Source: Clostridia bacterium
GTDB lineage: Bacteria > Bacillota > Clostridia > Oscillospirales > Acutalibacteraceae
Length of the DNA stretch: 64,000 bases
Direction: 5' to 3'
Assembly (NCBI GenBank): GCA_017407705.1
Contig: JAFQWA010000037.1
Coordinates: 1-64,000 of the forward strand
Shown here piece by piece: positions 1 to 8,650 of the stretch (its first letter is position 1; each line of letters begins with the position of its first letter). Both the position numbers and the translations under genes were made by a program. Below the pieces are notes generated by a model. That model had not been told where the DNA came from and ran no database searches. It saw only the letters and a list, made by a program, of their open reading frames with translations.

Positions 1-64
1 GGATGGCGCACATGCAGGCAGATTTTTAGCAAATCTGCAGAAAGAGATTAATAAGCTGAAATAG
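1..64 (+). CDS. C-terminal end of an unidentified protein (partial)
   Basis: An open frame enters from the left edge and runs 20 codons to a TAG at 62-64. The visible tail is charged (...LQKEINKLK). A long hairpin follows two bases after the stop, as expected for the end of a real gene. The fragment is too short for me to assign a family. Confidence 0.55.
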   Translation, partial: DGAHAGRFLANLQKEINKLK

Positions 65-65
65 G

Positions 66-98
66 TAATTAAGATTTGGTAAGAAAATCTTAATTATT
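66..98 (+). terminator. Intrinsic terminator after the partial gene
   Basis: A perfect 12-bp stem (66-77 with 85-96) encloses a 7-nt loop and begins just after the stop at 64. The stem is A/T-rich and the T-tract after it is short, so efficiency is uncertain. Confidence 0.6.
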
Positions 99-229
99 GT
101 GGATAAGTTTCCTACAACAAGTGGTGTGGACATGTTTCCGACGACGTATGTTAGCAACTCCATTGCTACGATCCATATTGAAACGGTGGTTTTGTTGGAA
201 AGGCGCTGACAAAATCCCCATTGTTTTTC

Positions 230-258
230 TTTACAATAAAATAACCCCGTGGTATAAT
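230..258 (+). promoter_or_regulatory. Promoter of tRNA-Arg
   Basis: TTTACA (230-235) and TATAAT (253-258) are separated by exactly 17 bp and lie 17 bp before the tRNA. Confidence 0.8.
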
Positions 259-275
259 TGCAATACCGCGTATTT

Positions 276-351
276 CCGCCCATAGTATAACCGGATAAAA
301 CATCGGATTCCGATTCCGAGGATAGGGGTTCAAGTCCTCTTGGGCGGGCCA
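276..351 (+). tRNA. tRNA-Arg, anticodon CCG
   Basis: The acceptor stem CCGCCCA (276-282) pairs with TGGGCGG (341-347), followed by G and an encoded CCA. The anticodon stem TCGGA/TCCGA encloses loop TTCCGAT, giving anticodon CCG, which reads CGG arginine codons. The T-loop is TTCAAGT. A good promoter lies upstream and a strong terminator directly downstream, so this is a single-gene transcription unit. Confidence 0.93.
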
Positions 352-354
352 TTA

Positions 355-394
355 AAAAAGTCACTTTTGTCTACTGACAAAGGTGACTTTTTTA
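355..394 (+). terminator. Terminator of tRNA-Arg
   Basis: A 17-bp stem (355-371 with 376-392, one G-U) with a 4-nt loop and a T-run starts four bases after the tRNA CCA. Confidence 0.9.
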
Positions 395-454
395 TGATAT
401 CCGTCTCTGTCACAATAACTATAGATCGTTTTTCACACTCGTTGAATATTCCGC

Positions 455-483
455 TTTCATTGTTTCTTCAATTATGGTATAAT
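455..483 (+). promoter_or_regulatory. Promoter of the acetyltransferase gene
   Basis: An extended -10, TG-G-TATAAT (475-483), lies 43 bp before the start codon. A weak -35 (TTTCAT, 455-460) is 17 bp upstream. Confidence 0.6.
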
Positions 484-525
484 AAATTCAAAACAGTAAC
501 CTTAAGTTTACGGAGGACTTTTGTA

Positions 526-1125
526 ATGACCGAAAAGGAAAAAATGTTAGCCGGAATGTTATATGACCCTTCAGATCCCGAATTAGTTGAATTGCTGATC
601 AAAGCCCGAAAGCTTTCAAGGCAGTATAATCAAACAGATGAAGATGAAACTGAAAAACGCACAGCCATTCTTCGTGATTTACTTCCCAACACACCTCATC
701 TGCCCAGTCTGCAGGCACCTGTTTATTTTGATTACGGTGCTAATACATACTTTGGTAAATTCAGCGGAACAAACTTTAATTTTACATGTCTTGACGTGTG
801 CCCTGTTCATATCGGAGATAATGTAATGATAGGTCCAAACGTTACTTTAGCAACTCCTATGCATCCCCTTTTGCCTGAAGAAAGAAATGTCCGTCAACGT
901 GAAGACGGAAGCTATTATAATCTTGAATACGCCAAACCCATTACTATCGAAAACGATTGTTGGCTTGCGTCTAACGTTGTGGTGTGCGGTGGGGTTACGA
1001 TTGGTGAAGGAAGCGTGATCGGTGCCGGCAGCGTTGTGACCAGAGATATTCCACCGTATAGCTTGGCAGTGGGAAATCCGTGCCGTGTCATCCGCAAAAT
1101 AACCGAAGAAGATAAAATGCAGTAA
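526..1125 (+). CDS. Maltose/galactoside O-acetyltransferase family protein
   Basis: 199 aa. Transfers acetyl from acetyl-CoA to a sugar hydroxyl; the natural acceptor cannot be read from sequence. An N-terminal Mac-type helical segment (MLAGMLYDPSDPEL, about 8-20) is followed by left-handed beta-helix hexapeptide repeats (IGDNVMIGPNVTL, then VVVCGGVTIGEGSVIGAGSVV) and the family C-terminus GNPCRVIRKI. His113 in TPMHPL is at the position of the LacA catalytic histidine. The length matches LacA/Maa/NodL (about 185-205 aa). The ATG at 526 is chosen because CGGAGGAC precedes it and an upstream extension would run through the tRNA and terminator. It is transcribed alone between two terminators. 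Confidence 0.88.
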   Translation: MTEKEKMLAGMLYDPSDPELVELLIKARKLSRQYNQTDEDETEKRTAILRDLLPNTPHLPSLQAPVYFDYGANTYFGKFSGTNFNFTCLDVCPVHIGDNVMIGPNVTLATPMHPLLPEERNVRQREDGSYYNLEYAKPITIENDCWLASNVVVCGGVTIGEGSVIGAGSVVTRDIPPYSLAVGNPCRVIRKITEEDKMQ

Positions 1126-1161
1126 CAAACCCGCTATAAATCCATATTCTTATTCCATTTT

Positions 1162-1198
1162 AAAAAAGACAGGTTTCTTTTAGAAACCTGTCTTTTTT
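1162..1198 (+). terminator. Terminator after the acetyltransferase (copy 1 of a repeated terminator)
   Basis: A perfect 16-bp stem (1162-1177 with 1183-1198) has a 5-nt loop and a T-tract. The 3' arm plus the following 11 nt (1183-1209) recurs exactly at 2468-2494; only the loop differs. Confidence 0.92.
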
Positions 1199-1272
1199 CT
1201 ATCCTTTTAGATTGTTTATATGTTTTTGCTATTGAAAATCTCAATATCAACTAATATTCAATACGTTTTTTG

Positions 1273-1301
1273 TTGGAATTTGTGCTGATTTAATTTATAA
1301 T
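1273..1301 (+). promoter_or_regulatory. Promoter of the HTH-RDD gene
   Basis: TTGGAA (1273-1278) and TATAAT (1296-1301) are spaced 17 bp. A second TATAAT overlaps at 1301-1306. Confidence 0.78.
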
Positions 1302-1332
1302 ATAATCAGCATTTAACTAAGGGGAGATAATT

Positions 1333-2445
1333 TTGAACGATTACAACTTCGGTAATTTTGTATGTATGCTTCGTGAAAGAAAAGGTTTGACACAAGCCGA
1401 CATAGCACAACAACTGGGTGTGACCCCTGCGGCGGTGTCTAAGTGGGAAAACGGAAGTTCAAAACCCCGTGTGGAAGTACTGTTTCAACTGGCTGAGATC
1501 TTAGATGTAAGGCCGGAGGAGCTTATGTCGGGGAAATTTCTCCAACAAACTGCCCTTGATCCCGACGCAGTAGCTCAGATAAATCAACGGTACGAATATT
1601 TGCGGAGAATTGACGCTTGTTCTACCGCAAGTGTTAAATTTCGAAGATTACTTGCTTGGATAATAGATTGGAATATTGTTGGCTTACCAATGCTGATAAT
1701 ATTAAGCATAGCAGTATCTCTTATGGAAGAGGCATACCAACGTGCCGAAACCTCAGCAGTTCTTATTACCCTTGGAATTATATTGCTATATCCTATCTGC
1801 TTTATTTTGCGTGATTTTATTATGAATGGACGATCCTTAGGAAAAAGAATAACAGGGCTTGTAATCATAGATACGATCACCGGTGAAAAAGCAAAAGTAG
1901 GGCAACGGATAGTACGAAATGTTTTTCTTATGATTATGCAGGTCGATGTAATAGTTATGCTTGTAAGCGGATACTCCATTGGAGATAAAGTGGCACATAC
2001 TGCAGTTATTCCTAAGAAATCACTGTACCCAAGTCACAACCAAGCAATTGCTGAAGAAATCAACGATTATGCAAAACCACGTAAAAGAAACACCGGAAAA
2101 ATAGTAATTATTATAACATCTGCCATTTTTGCGGCTATTGTTTTGTTTTTTGTTTTTGTTTTTACCGTAACCACTAAAATGATCGAGTCTCAAAAACAAA
2201 CCGAACAATATAAGCTTGCATATACATATTTTGCAGAAAGTGAGCTTTTCAAGAAAACTAAAAAGAATGAGGATTCTATCAGACTTTCAGCCTATTCTTC
2301 ATATTCAAGTACCGATAAAAACGGCAAACCCTATAAAAGTATCGAATATGAATTTACAATTGATTTAATGCATAGCGCAAATGTTACTTGCCACTATGAA
2401 GACGGAAAGTGGTATGTATGTCAAGACTGCACGAAATTCAAATAA
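1333..2445 (+). CDS. XRE-type HTH fused to an RDD-family membrane domain
   Basis: 370 aa. Residues 6-60 are a Cro/C1-type helix-turn-helix (LTQADIAQQLGVTPAAVSKWE). Residues about 103-225 form an RDD domain with hydrophobic helices (RRLLAWIIDWNIVG, then the GRSLGKRITGL signature). A third membrane helix at about 257-279 leads to an outward C-terminal region of about 90 residues of unknown fold. The architecture suggests a membrane-tethered DNA-binding protein, but ligand and target are unknown. The start is TTG at 1333, seven bases after GGGGAG; no ATG fits the HTH better. It is monocistronic between terminators at 1162 and 2448. Confidence 0.82.
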   Translation: MNDYNFGNFVCMLRERKGLTQADIAQQLGVTPAAVSKWENGSSKPRVEVLFQLAEILDVRPEELMSGKFLQQTALDPDAVAQINQRYEYLRRIDACSTASVKFRRLLAWIIDWNIVGLPMLIILSIAVSLMEEAYQRAETSAVLITLGIILLYPICFILRDFIMNGRSLGKRITGLVIIDTITGEKAKVGQRIVRNVFLMIMQVDVIVMLVSGYSIGDKVAHTAVIPKKSLYPSHNQAIAEEINDYAKPRKRNTGKIVIIITSAIFAAIVLFFVFVFTVTTKMIESQKQTEQYKLAYTYFAESELFKKTKKNEDSIRLSAYSSYSSTDKNGKPYKSIEYEFTIDLMHSANVTCHYEDGKWYVCQDCTKFK

Positions 2446-2447
2446 AC

Positions 2448-2483
2448 AAAAAGACAGGTTTCATATTGAAACCTGTCTTTTTT
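2448..2483 (+). terminator. Bidirectional terminator between convergent genes (copy 2)
   Basis: A 15-bp stem (2448-2462 with 2468-2482) is flanked by A- and T-runs, so it can stop transcription from both directions. It ends one base before the stop codon of the minus-strand gene. Confidence 0.9.
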
Positions 2484-2735
2484 CTATCCTTTTAAGCCTT
2501 CTTCCTGGCGCTGCATATTTTCAACTACCACATCGTGGATATCACCTAAGGATGCGCAGTACTCCAGCACCTTCCAGGGCACGTTGGTGTGAAAATGGAT
2601 CTTAATAAGCTCCTCATCACCCACTGCAATAAGGCAGTCACCGGGGATGTTATCAACGATATAATCGTGGATCACATCCTCATCCAGATCCTCACCCTCT
2701 ATCAGCAGCTGAGTATCAAACTTATACTCTAACAT
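2484..2735 (-). CDS. Stand-alone FakA/YloV middle-domain-like small protein
   Basis: 83 aa. It resembles the central segment of FakA/YloV (DAK2-type fatty-acid kinase): LLIEGEDLDED, DCLIAVGDEELIKIHFHT, then VLEY...LGDIHDVVVENMQRQ. The full family has an N-terminal kinase domain and a C-terminal DegV-like fatty-acid-binding domain; both are absent. The H-x-H of IHFHT is kept, but the Cys usually before TEFLIEG is Asp here (FDTQLLIEG), so the zinc site may be lost. A good RBS (AAGGAG) and a 15-bp gap after the GH3 gene place it last in the beta-glucan operon. The final LKG and stop are encoded inside the repeated terminator tail. Confidence 0.7.
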   Translation of the reverse strand: MLEYKFDTQLLIEGEDLDEDVIHDYIVDNIPGDCLIAVGDEELIKIHFHTNVPWKVLEYCASLGDIHDVVVENMQRQEEGLKG

Positions 2736-2750
2736 AGATAAAACTCCTTT

Positions 2751-5549
2751 TTAATCGAAATACATAGTGGTTGCAAAAATGAAGTGGTTAAGGTTTACGT
2801 TACCCTCCATTTTAATGTACAGGTCGTAATTGCCCTTTATCCAACCACACTCGGCATAGAAATCCTCCCAGAAATCCTTGCAGCCTGAATTTACGTCAAC
2901 AGTGCAAATCTCGTTAGTGGGGGTATTCAGTGCGAAGGTGAGCTTACCGCCTTTTTCATCGGAAGAGGCACGTCCGAACACACGAACGTTCTCATTAAAC
3001 TCCATATTTTTGTAAACCAGCATACCATTACCCTTGGAGCAAACGCAATAGTATCCTAAATCGCCTTTATCAAGGTAAATATCCTTGCAATCGTCAAAGT
3101 TCTCAGCAACAGTACGAACGTTTGCCTTTCTGGGCGGAACTATCTCACCGTTTACCTTTATTATATCCAAAAGACGGATATCTTTACTTGACGCACCGAT
3201 CTGAATTTCACAATCGGTATTTTCAACACAGTATTTGCTGCGTGTTACGTCCCAGAAGCGAAGCTCATCAAAGGGCAGCTCAAAGCTTACGTTCACAGTC
3301 TGACCTGCTTTGATATTCACACGCTTAAAGCCTTTAAGCTGTTTAATGGGACGTTTTACTGAGGAGCCCTTTACAGAAATATACATCTGAGGCACCTCAT
3401 CGGAATCTACCTTGCCGATGTTTTTTACGTCAAAGGAAACTGTGATAGTGCTATCCTTATCCAAGGTTTTTGAGCTAAGTGAAAGATTGCTATACTCGAA
3501 ATCGGTGTAGGACAAGCCGTAACCAAACTCGTAAAGCACCTCATCCTCAAAATACTGATAAGTACGTTTACCACGGATAATATCGTAATCCTTCATATCC
3601 GGCAGCTTTGTAGTATCCTTGTACCAAGTGATGCTGGTGCGACCTGCAGGACTGTAATCGCCGAACAGCACGTCAGCAACGGCAGTACCCAGCTCCTGAG
3701 CGCCGTGAGTTGCAAATAAAATTGCAGGCAGGTTGCTGTTTTCCCAGTTAAGGGCAAAGGGATAACCGCTGACAGTTAACAGCACGACATTTTTGTTAAC
3801 CTTGTAAACCTCTTTAATAAGCTTTTGCTGATATTCGGGCAAATCAATTCCCGGACGGTCAAACAGCTCTCGGCCGTTAAGCATAGGCATAATACCCACT
3901 GAAAGGATAACAACGTCACTGTTTTTGGCAAGCTCAACAGCTTCTTTAATACCGTCTTCAACTACTACCCTCTCAAAGAAGTCAACGTTTGTACTTGCAA
4001 CAGCAGCGCCGTTTTCATTAAGCCAAACATTTTTACCGTAGCAGTTTTTGATCTCCATTTTATCGGCATCACCGTAAAATGCGAAATTCTCATCCACAAA
4101 CCAGTTGTAGCAGTTGTCATTTCCTGCTCTGATAATGCCGTTGCCGGTCATATACAAGCCGTTGGCAACATTCTGCAGGGTATTGGCATTGTAGCCCCAG
4201 TCACGGTGGATAAAGGTCTCTTTATCGGTAACCTTATCAGCCTTAGCGTAAAGCAGATTGTTCTCGTCCTTTTCAGGGGTGAGATACTTACCGTTTTTGC
4301 AGGATTTAAAGGCTACCTTATCCATACCAAGACAGAACTTAACCTTATCCTTACCGATTTTGCTTATAATACCGTCTAAGGGTGTTACGGAATAGGGTGC
4401 TTTACCGGTGTACCAGTCTTTATAAAGCTGGTCGGCAGTAGGTCCGATAACCGCAACAGACTTAACGTTTTTATCAATAGGCAAAATGCCTGTGTTTTTC
4501 AAGAGAACCAGTGACTCTTTAGTCGCCTTTAAGGTTGCGTCCTTATGCTTCTGGCAGCTGATAATATCCTTGGTTATGCCATCGTAGGGATCACGCACCT
4601 CACCGTCAAAATGGCCTACTCTGAAACGGATCTTCAAGGTACGACGAACAACAGTGTCGATATCCTCCTCGGTTAAATATCCGCACTGTAATGCCTCATA
4701 CAGAGAGTCCATAACCAGCTCGGGCATTTCGTTCATACAGTCACAACCGTGCTTTAAGGCATCGGCAATGCTCTGAGCAAAGTTGGTGTTGTACTTGTAC
4801 ATACAGGTGGTGGCTTTTAACGCCTCACCGTCACAAACTACAAATCCGTCAAACCCGAATTTATCACGAACAATGCCGTTTATTTCAGGTGACTGCATAG
4901 CAGGAATGCCGTTGATACCGTTGTAAGAGGTCATCATAGAACCGGCATGAGCCTCTTTAAATGCTGCCTCAAAGGGTACCAAATAATACTCAAAACGGTT
5001 TCTGGGATCTAACGAGCTGGAATCTCTGTAACGGTCCTCCTCGTTGTTATTAGCATAAAAATGCTTGGGAGCCGCTACCATTTTAAAGTAAAACTCATCC
5101 TCACCCTGCAAACCTTTAATATACTGAGTGGAAAGCTTTGCTCCAAGATAGGGGTCCTCACCGTAACCCTCCTCAGTTCTGCCCCAACGGGGATCACGAA
5201 GCAGGTCAACAGTGGGTGACCACATCATAAGACCTGTGGCACGGTCAAGTAAATCATAGTAGCCTCTTGCCTCATCACCAACGCACTCACCTGCCTCACG
5301 GACAGTCTGCTCGTTAAAGGTGCTGGAAAGACCTAAGGTTTGAGGGAAAACGGTAGTCTCGGCACGAACACGGTCAACTATACCGTGGGCTGCCTCACCG
5401 CCGATCTGGAATGCTTTAATACCCAGTCTGTCGATAGCCTGATGCTTAACAGTGATCATATTAAGCTTTTCATCTAATGTAAGACGTGATAAAAGATCGT
5501 CCACACGCTCATCCAAAGGCAAATTTACATCATTAAACTTAAAAGCCAT
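2751..5549 (-). CDS. Glycoside hydrolase family 3 beta-glucosidase/xylosidase-type, cytoplasmic
   Basis: 932 aa, no signal peptide. The GH3 N-terminal domain contains KHF (about 162) and GFDGFVVCDGEALK, placing the expected nucleophile at Asp240. The alpha/beta sandwich follows (VAVIGPTADQ, DVVILSVG) and a fibronectin-III-like domain (about 690-780). A segment of about 430-540 with repeated NGKYLT / NGLYMT motifs looks like a fascin-type beta-trefoil insert. The C-terminal 120 residues look like a CBM6/36-type beta-sandwich. It lies 71 bp downstream of the GH94 phosphorylase in one operon, so removal of glucosyl units from short cello- or other beta-gluco-oligosaccharides is likely. The exact linkage is not decidable by eye. 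Confidence 0.88.
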   Translation of the reverse strand: MAFKFNDVNLPLDERVDDLLSRLTLDEKLNMITVKHQAIDRLGIKAFQIGGEAAHGIVDRVRAETTVFPQTLGLSSTFNEQTVREAGECVGDEARGYYDLLDRATGLMMWSPTVDLLRDPRWGRTEEGYGEDPYLGAKLSTQYIKGLQGEDEFYFKMVAAPKHFYANNNEEDRYRDSSSLDPRNRFEYYLVPFEAAFKEAHAGSMMTSYNGINGIPAMQSPEINGIVRDKFGFDGFVVCDGEALKATTCMYKYNTNFAQSIADALKHGCDCMNEMPELVMDSLYEALQCGYLTEEDIDTVVRRTLKIRFRVGHFDGEVRDPYDGITKDIISCQKHKDATLKATKESLVLLKNTGILPIDKNVKSVAVIGPTADQLYKDWYTGKAPYSVTPLDGIISKIGKDKVKFCLGMDKVAFKSCKNGKYLTPEKDENNLLYAKADKVTDKETFIHRDWGYNANTLQNVANGLYMTGNGIIRAGNDNCYNWFVDENFAFYGDADKMEIKNCYGKNVWLNENGAAVASTNVDFFERVVVEDGIKEAVELAKNSDVVILSVGIMPMLNGRELFDRPGIDLPEYQQKLIKEVYKVNKNVVLLTVSGYPFALNWENSNLPAILFATHGAQELGTAVADVLFGDYSPAGRTSITWYKDTTKLPDMKDYDIIRGKRTYQYFEDEVLYEFGYGLSYTDFEYSNLSLSSKTLDKDSTITVSFDVKNIGKVDSDEVPQMYISVKGSSVKRPIKQLKGFKRVNIKAGQTVNVSFELPFDELRFWDVTRSKYCVENTDCEIQIGASSKDIRLLDIIKVNGEIVPPRKANVRTVAENFDDCKDIYLDKGDLGYYCVCSKGNGMLVYKNMEFNENVRVFGRASSDEKGGKLTFALNTPTNEICTVDVNSGCKDFWEDFYAECGWIKGNYDLYIKMEGNVNLNHFIFATTMYFD

Positions 5550-5580
5550 ATTATTAGCTCCTTATCCTTTTTAACTAATG

Positions 5581-5614
5581 AATACTGCCGACTAAATTTA
5601 AAGTCGGCAGTATT
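5581..5614 (-). other. Intercistronic hairpin between phosphorylase and GH3 genes
   Basis: A perfect 13-bp stem (5581-5593 with 5602-5614) with an 8-nt loop begins six bases after the phosphorylase stop. On the minus strand no T-run follows, so it is more likely an mRNA 3'-end stabiliser or partial terminator than a full terminator. Confidence 0.65.
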
Positions 5615-5620
5615 GAAATT

Positions 5621-8584
5621 TTAGCAATAAACAAATTCAACATTATGCTCTTTTGAGTCACCAAACAGCGGAATGGTGCAGTCCTTCTGCTCTACTCCGT
5701 CGATTTTGAGAGTAAACTCACAATCGGTTACACGGTAGAAGCCATCAGGCTTTTTAACGTTGATCTTGTATTTAGTGCCGTCAATATTAAGATTGATCTC
5801 CTGCTCATTCTGCTCATCTTTTAATAACGGCATATAAGCAATAGCGCCGTTTTTGTAGTTGATACCAAGCAGTGACATAATTGTCAGAAGCAACCAGGTG
5901 GAGGTACCGCTCAAGGTCGGTCCGATGTTCTCGCCTGTGTCGGAGTTGTTATACTGAGTGCAGAAACGGGGGTTACCGCAAACAGTAAAGGGTGATTTCA
6001 GTGAAGCGTAAGGAGTGATAACGCTTACCAGCCAGTAAACTGTATCAACGATACGTTTAGCCAGTGCCTTATCCTTAACCTCGTTTGCCGCTTTAACAAG
6101 TGCGCCTGCAAACATCATATTAGCGTGTTTGAAGATGCCGCCGTTCTCACGGTCACCGATAAAGTAAAGCGCAACAGCAACTCTGTCAGCCACACGCTCA
6201 TATTTAGCGCCTGTGCAAAGTCTGTAACCGTAAGGAGTTTTCAGATATTTGTCAGCGCTGTCAAGCATAATTCTGATCTGCTCCTCAGTTGCAACACCTG
6301 CAAGTATTGACCAACCAAAGGAGTTAAGATAATATGCACCGGGTTTGCCCTCTTCAACGGAGAAGCCGTCACCGCCGGCACCTAAATAGGTGATGTCGGG
6401 TTTGTCGGAACGGTTGAACAGAACACGGGCAAAGAAGTCGCCCTTCCAGGTGTTTTTCTGAAGATTGTCGTAAAGCTCTTTACTTAAGTTTGCCATATAC
6501 TCGGCATCCTCTTTAAGACCTAATTTATCAAAGAAACGGTTTGCAACGTCAACAGCAACCTTAAGTAAGAAACCGTTCATAACGCTTTCGGAATACTCGC
6601 TCTCAAAACGGTCGCCCCACTTGCCGCCGTTAGCAATCTGCTCCTCGTATCTCTTCTGCTTTTCAATACCGCTGATGCAATCGTTATCAACGTGCAAGCA
6701 GTCGTTCCAGTCAGCAGAGTCAAGAGCAGGCAGGTTGTGTTTACCTACTGAGATCTTGGAAGAATACTCGATAATAGCCTTGATAGTGTCAACTAAGGTT
6801 CTCTCACCACCGTCTGCCATAGGCACCTTGGTGTTCAAGAAATCAAAGTCGTTGGTAAGTGATACGTAACGGTCAAGAGCCTGTAACAACCAGAGCTGGT
6901 CATCGGAGCAAAGTCCCGGTTCCTTACCCTTCCAGTAGAAGTTGTGGTTTGCATAACCCATTTTATAAACGTTAGATGCCCACTCACAAAGGAACTGCTT
7001 AACTGTATCTGTCTTGCCCATACCTACAAAGTAGTACATGGAAGCGAAGATGTCCTGAATCTCTCTGAAGCCTATCTCACGGTAGCCCTTCTGTGTAAGG
7101 TCAAAGGAACGGGAAACGAAGGTCTGGTAATAAACCTGGAAAGGCAGGTTTTTGTTAACGTAGGTCTCAAAGTTTTTATCATCATCCTTAATGTTAAGGA
7201 AGGATGTGTATTTATCTGAAAAATCAATAGTCTTTTTCAGCATATTGTGGATGGCATTTTTATCAGCAAAATACTTATTAACTGCCTCTACCTCTGACTT
7301 GAAGGTCTCTTTAACAACGTAGTTATCGTTAACAACGTCGGATGTGAGGCAGGTGAAGTTATCAGCCTGAACGGTTGCGCCCTTCTTAATGTCAAGCTTA
7401 GCAGAAACAGCAAAGAAGCCGGGGCCCTTGCGGTTGTGCTTGTTGTTAAGACGTGCAGCACCTGTGGGGCACTCTAAGGTTCCTTCGCCGATAAAGTCAG
7501 CGTAGTTAAAGCAGAACTCATCGGGATAGAAGGTCTTGTCGCCGTCGTGAAGCACCATAGTGTTAAAGCGCACATTACCCTGTTCCCACTCGGGATTGTA
7601 GTGGTAGCTTACACCGATCATATCGTCGTTATCGTTGTAAAGAACGTTGGACTCCATAATAACGGTGGTGTAAATAACGTCACCCTTCAATGCGTCGGTA
7701 GCAGATGTACCGAACATACCGGTGTAAACCAATTTGAGCTGACGGTCAGCCTCAGAGTTGTTGGTAATCTCAATAAGCTGAGCCTCAGTAGCCAAGGGCA
7801 GAGTTTCAGCCTGAGGAAGAATAAAGATAGTACGCTTAATTTCAATGCCGCTGTCTAAAGTATATGTAATAACGGTATGGTTTTGAGAATGAACACAGGT
7901 TGCGCTCTTAACTGACTCACTTGCTGTGTCGGCAGAGTAGAAGATAACCTTGCCGTTTTCAACAAGATAGAACTGACGGTTTGCAGGGAAACCGTTTTCA
8001 GTGGGCAGATAGTCCCAACGGGTAGCAAGTACCTGAGTATCTGCGTGAGAACGGAAGGAGCCACGACCTACACGGTCAACCACGCTCTTAGGTGTGCTCT
8101 GCAATGCCTTGGAAAAGCCCAAACGGTTACCGATAAGCAGGTTAGTATAGTAATGGGGGCCGGGGTTGGGAGATTTAAGGTCACAAACCAACTCACCGTT
8201 TTCGTTCATATTACCGCCCCAGGTTTTGGTGGATGCAATAATTTTCTCCACGTCACCCTTGATACAGTCGCACATTTCGATCTGCTGGGTCTTACCGTTT
8301 TCGGATTTGTAGAGTTTCACACACTCTTTGCATTTGCACCATTTAACCAGCAGTGAACCGCCGTTGTTCATAATCTCACGCAAAGGTGCTGACTTTTCAA
8401 GCTCGATAACAACACGGTCAACCACCGGCATATAAACCTCAAGACCTGAAACTGCAGCAACGTTTTTATCCTTGCAATTTAAAACCACTGCACTGATCTC
8501 ACCCTTGATCTCGATATCAGAGAAGATCTGTTTAGTCAGCTGTTTAGCATCATTAAACTGATGTCTTGCAACTTCGTATTTCAT
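5621..8584 (-). CDS. Cellodextrin phosphorylase-type GH94 enzyme
   Basis: 987 aa, no signal peptide. GH94 phosphorylases cleave beta-glucosidic bonds with phosphate and release alpha-glucose 1-phosphate. The segments PGPHYYTNLLIGNRLGF (141-157), TPKSVVDRVGRGSFRSHA (about 164-181), FPANRQFYL and KGYREIGFREIQD are, from memory, very like the Clostridium thermocellum cellodextrin phosphorylase of about 984 aa. SADWNDCL (624-630 region) puts the catalytic acid at Asp625. The shorter cellobiose phosphorylases (about 810 aa) fit less well. A related oligoglucan phosphorylase with another linkage preference cannot be excluded. The ATG at 8582-8584 follows AAGGATGG. It is first gene of the phosphorylase-GH3-FakA-like operon. 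Confidence 0.9.
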   Translation of the reverse strand: MKYEVARHQFNDAKQLTKQIFSDIEIKGEISAVVLNCKDKNVAAVSGLEVYMPVVDRVVIELEKSAPLREIMNNGGSLLVKWCKCKECVKLYKSENGKTQQIEMCDCIKGDVEKIIASTKTWGGNMNENGELVCDLKSPNPGPHYYTNLLIGNRLGFSKALQSTPKSVVDRVGRGSFRSHADTQVLATRWDYLPTENGFPANRQFYLVENGKVIFYSADTASESVKSATCVHSQNHTVITYTLDSGIEIKRTIFILPQAETLPLATEAQLIEITNNSEADRQLKLVYTGMFGTSATDALKGDVIYTTVIMESNVLYNDNDDMIGVSYHYNPEWEQGNVRFNTMVLHDGDKTFYPDEFCFNYADFIGEGTLECPTGAARLNNKHNRKGPGFFAVSAKLDIKKGATVQADNFTCLTSDVVNDNYVVKETFKSEVEAVNKYFADKNAIHNMLKKTIDFSDKYTSFLNIKDDDKNFETYVNKNLPFQVYYQTFVSRSFDLTQKGYREIGFREIQDIFASMYYFVGMGKTDTVKQFLCEWASNVYKMGYANHNFYWKGKEPGLCSDDQLWLLQALDRYVSLTNDFDFLNTKVPMADGGERTLVDTIKAIIEYSSKISVGKHNLPALDSADWNDCLHVDNDCISGIEKQKRYEEQIANGGKWGDRFESEYSESVMNGFLLKVAVDVANRFFDKLGLKEDAEYMANLSKELYDNLQKNTWKGDFFARVLFNRSDKPDITYLGAGGDGFSVEEGKPGAYYLNSFGWSILAGVATEEQIRIMLDSADKYLKTPYGYRLCTGAKYERVADRVAVALYFIGDRENGGIFKHANMMFAGALVKAANEVKDKALAKRIVDTVYWLVSVITPYASLKSPFTVCGNPRFCTQYNNSDTGENIGPTLSGTSTWLLLTIMSLLGINYKNGAIAYMPLLKDEQNEQEINLNIDGTKYKINVKKPDGFYRVTDCEFTLKIDGVEQKDCTIPLFGDSKEHNVEFVYC

Positions 8585-8650
8585 ATTATCAATACCATCC
8601 TTTTAATAATATTTTTCCTGATTTTTGAATATGTAAGTACATACACTTTT

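Noticed and set aside
26..364. A 112-codon minus-strand frame across tRNA-Arg
   Set aside because: It runs antisense through the promoter, tRNA and terminator; such frames are common artefacts over tRNA genes.
5621..8584. Cellobiose phosphorylase
   Set aside because: The length (987 aa) and the conserved segments fit cellodextrin phosphorylase better than the shorter cellobiose enzymes.
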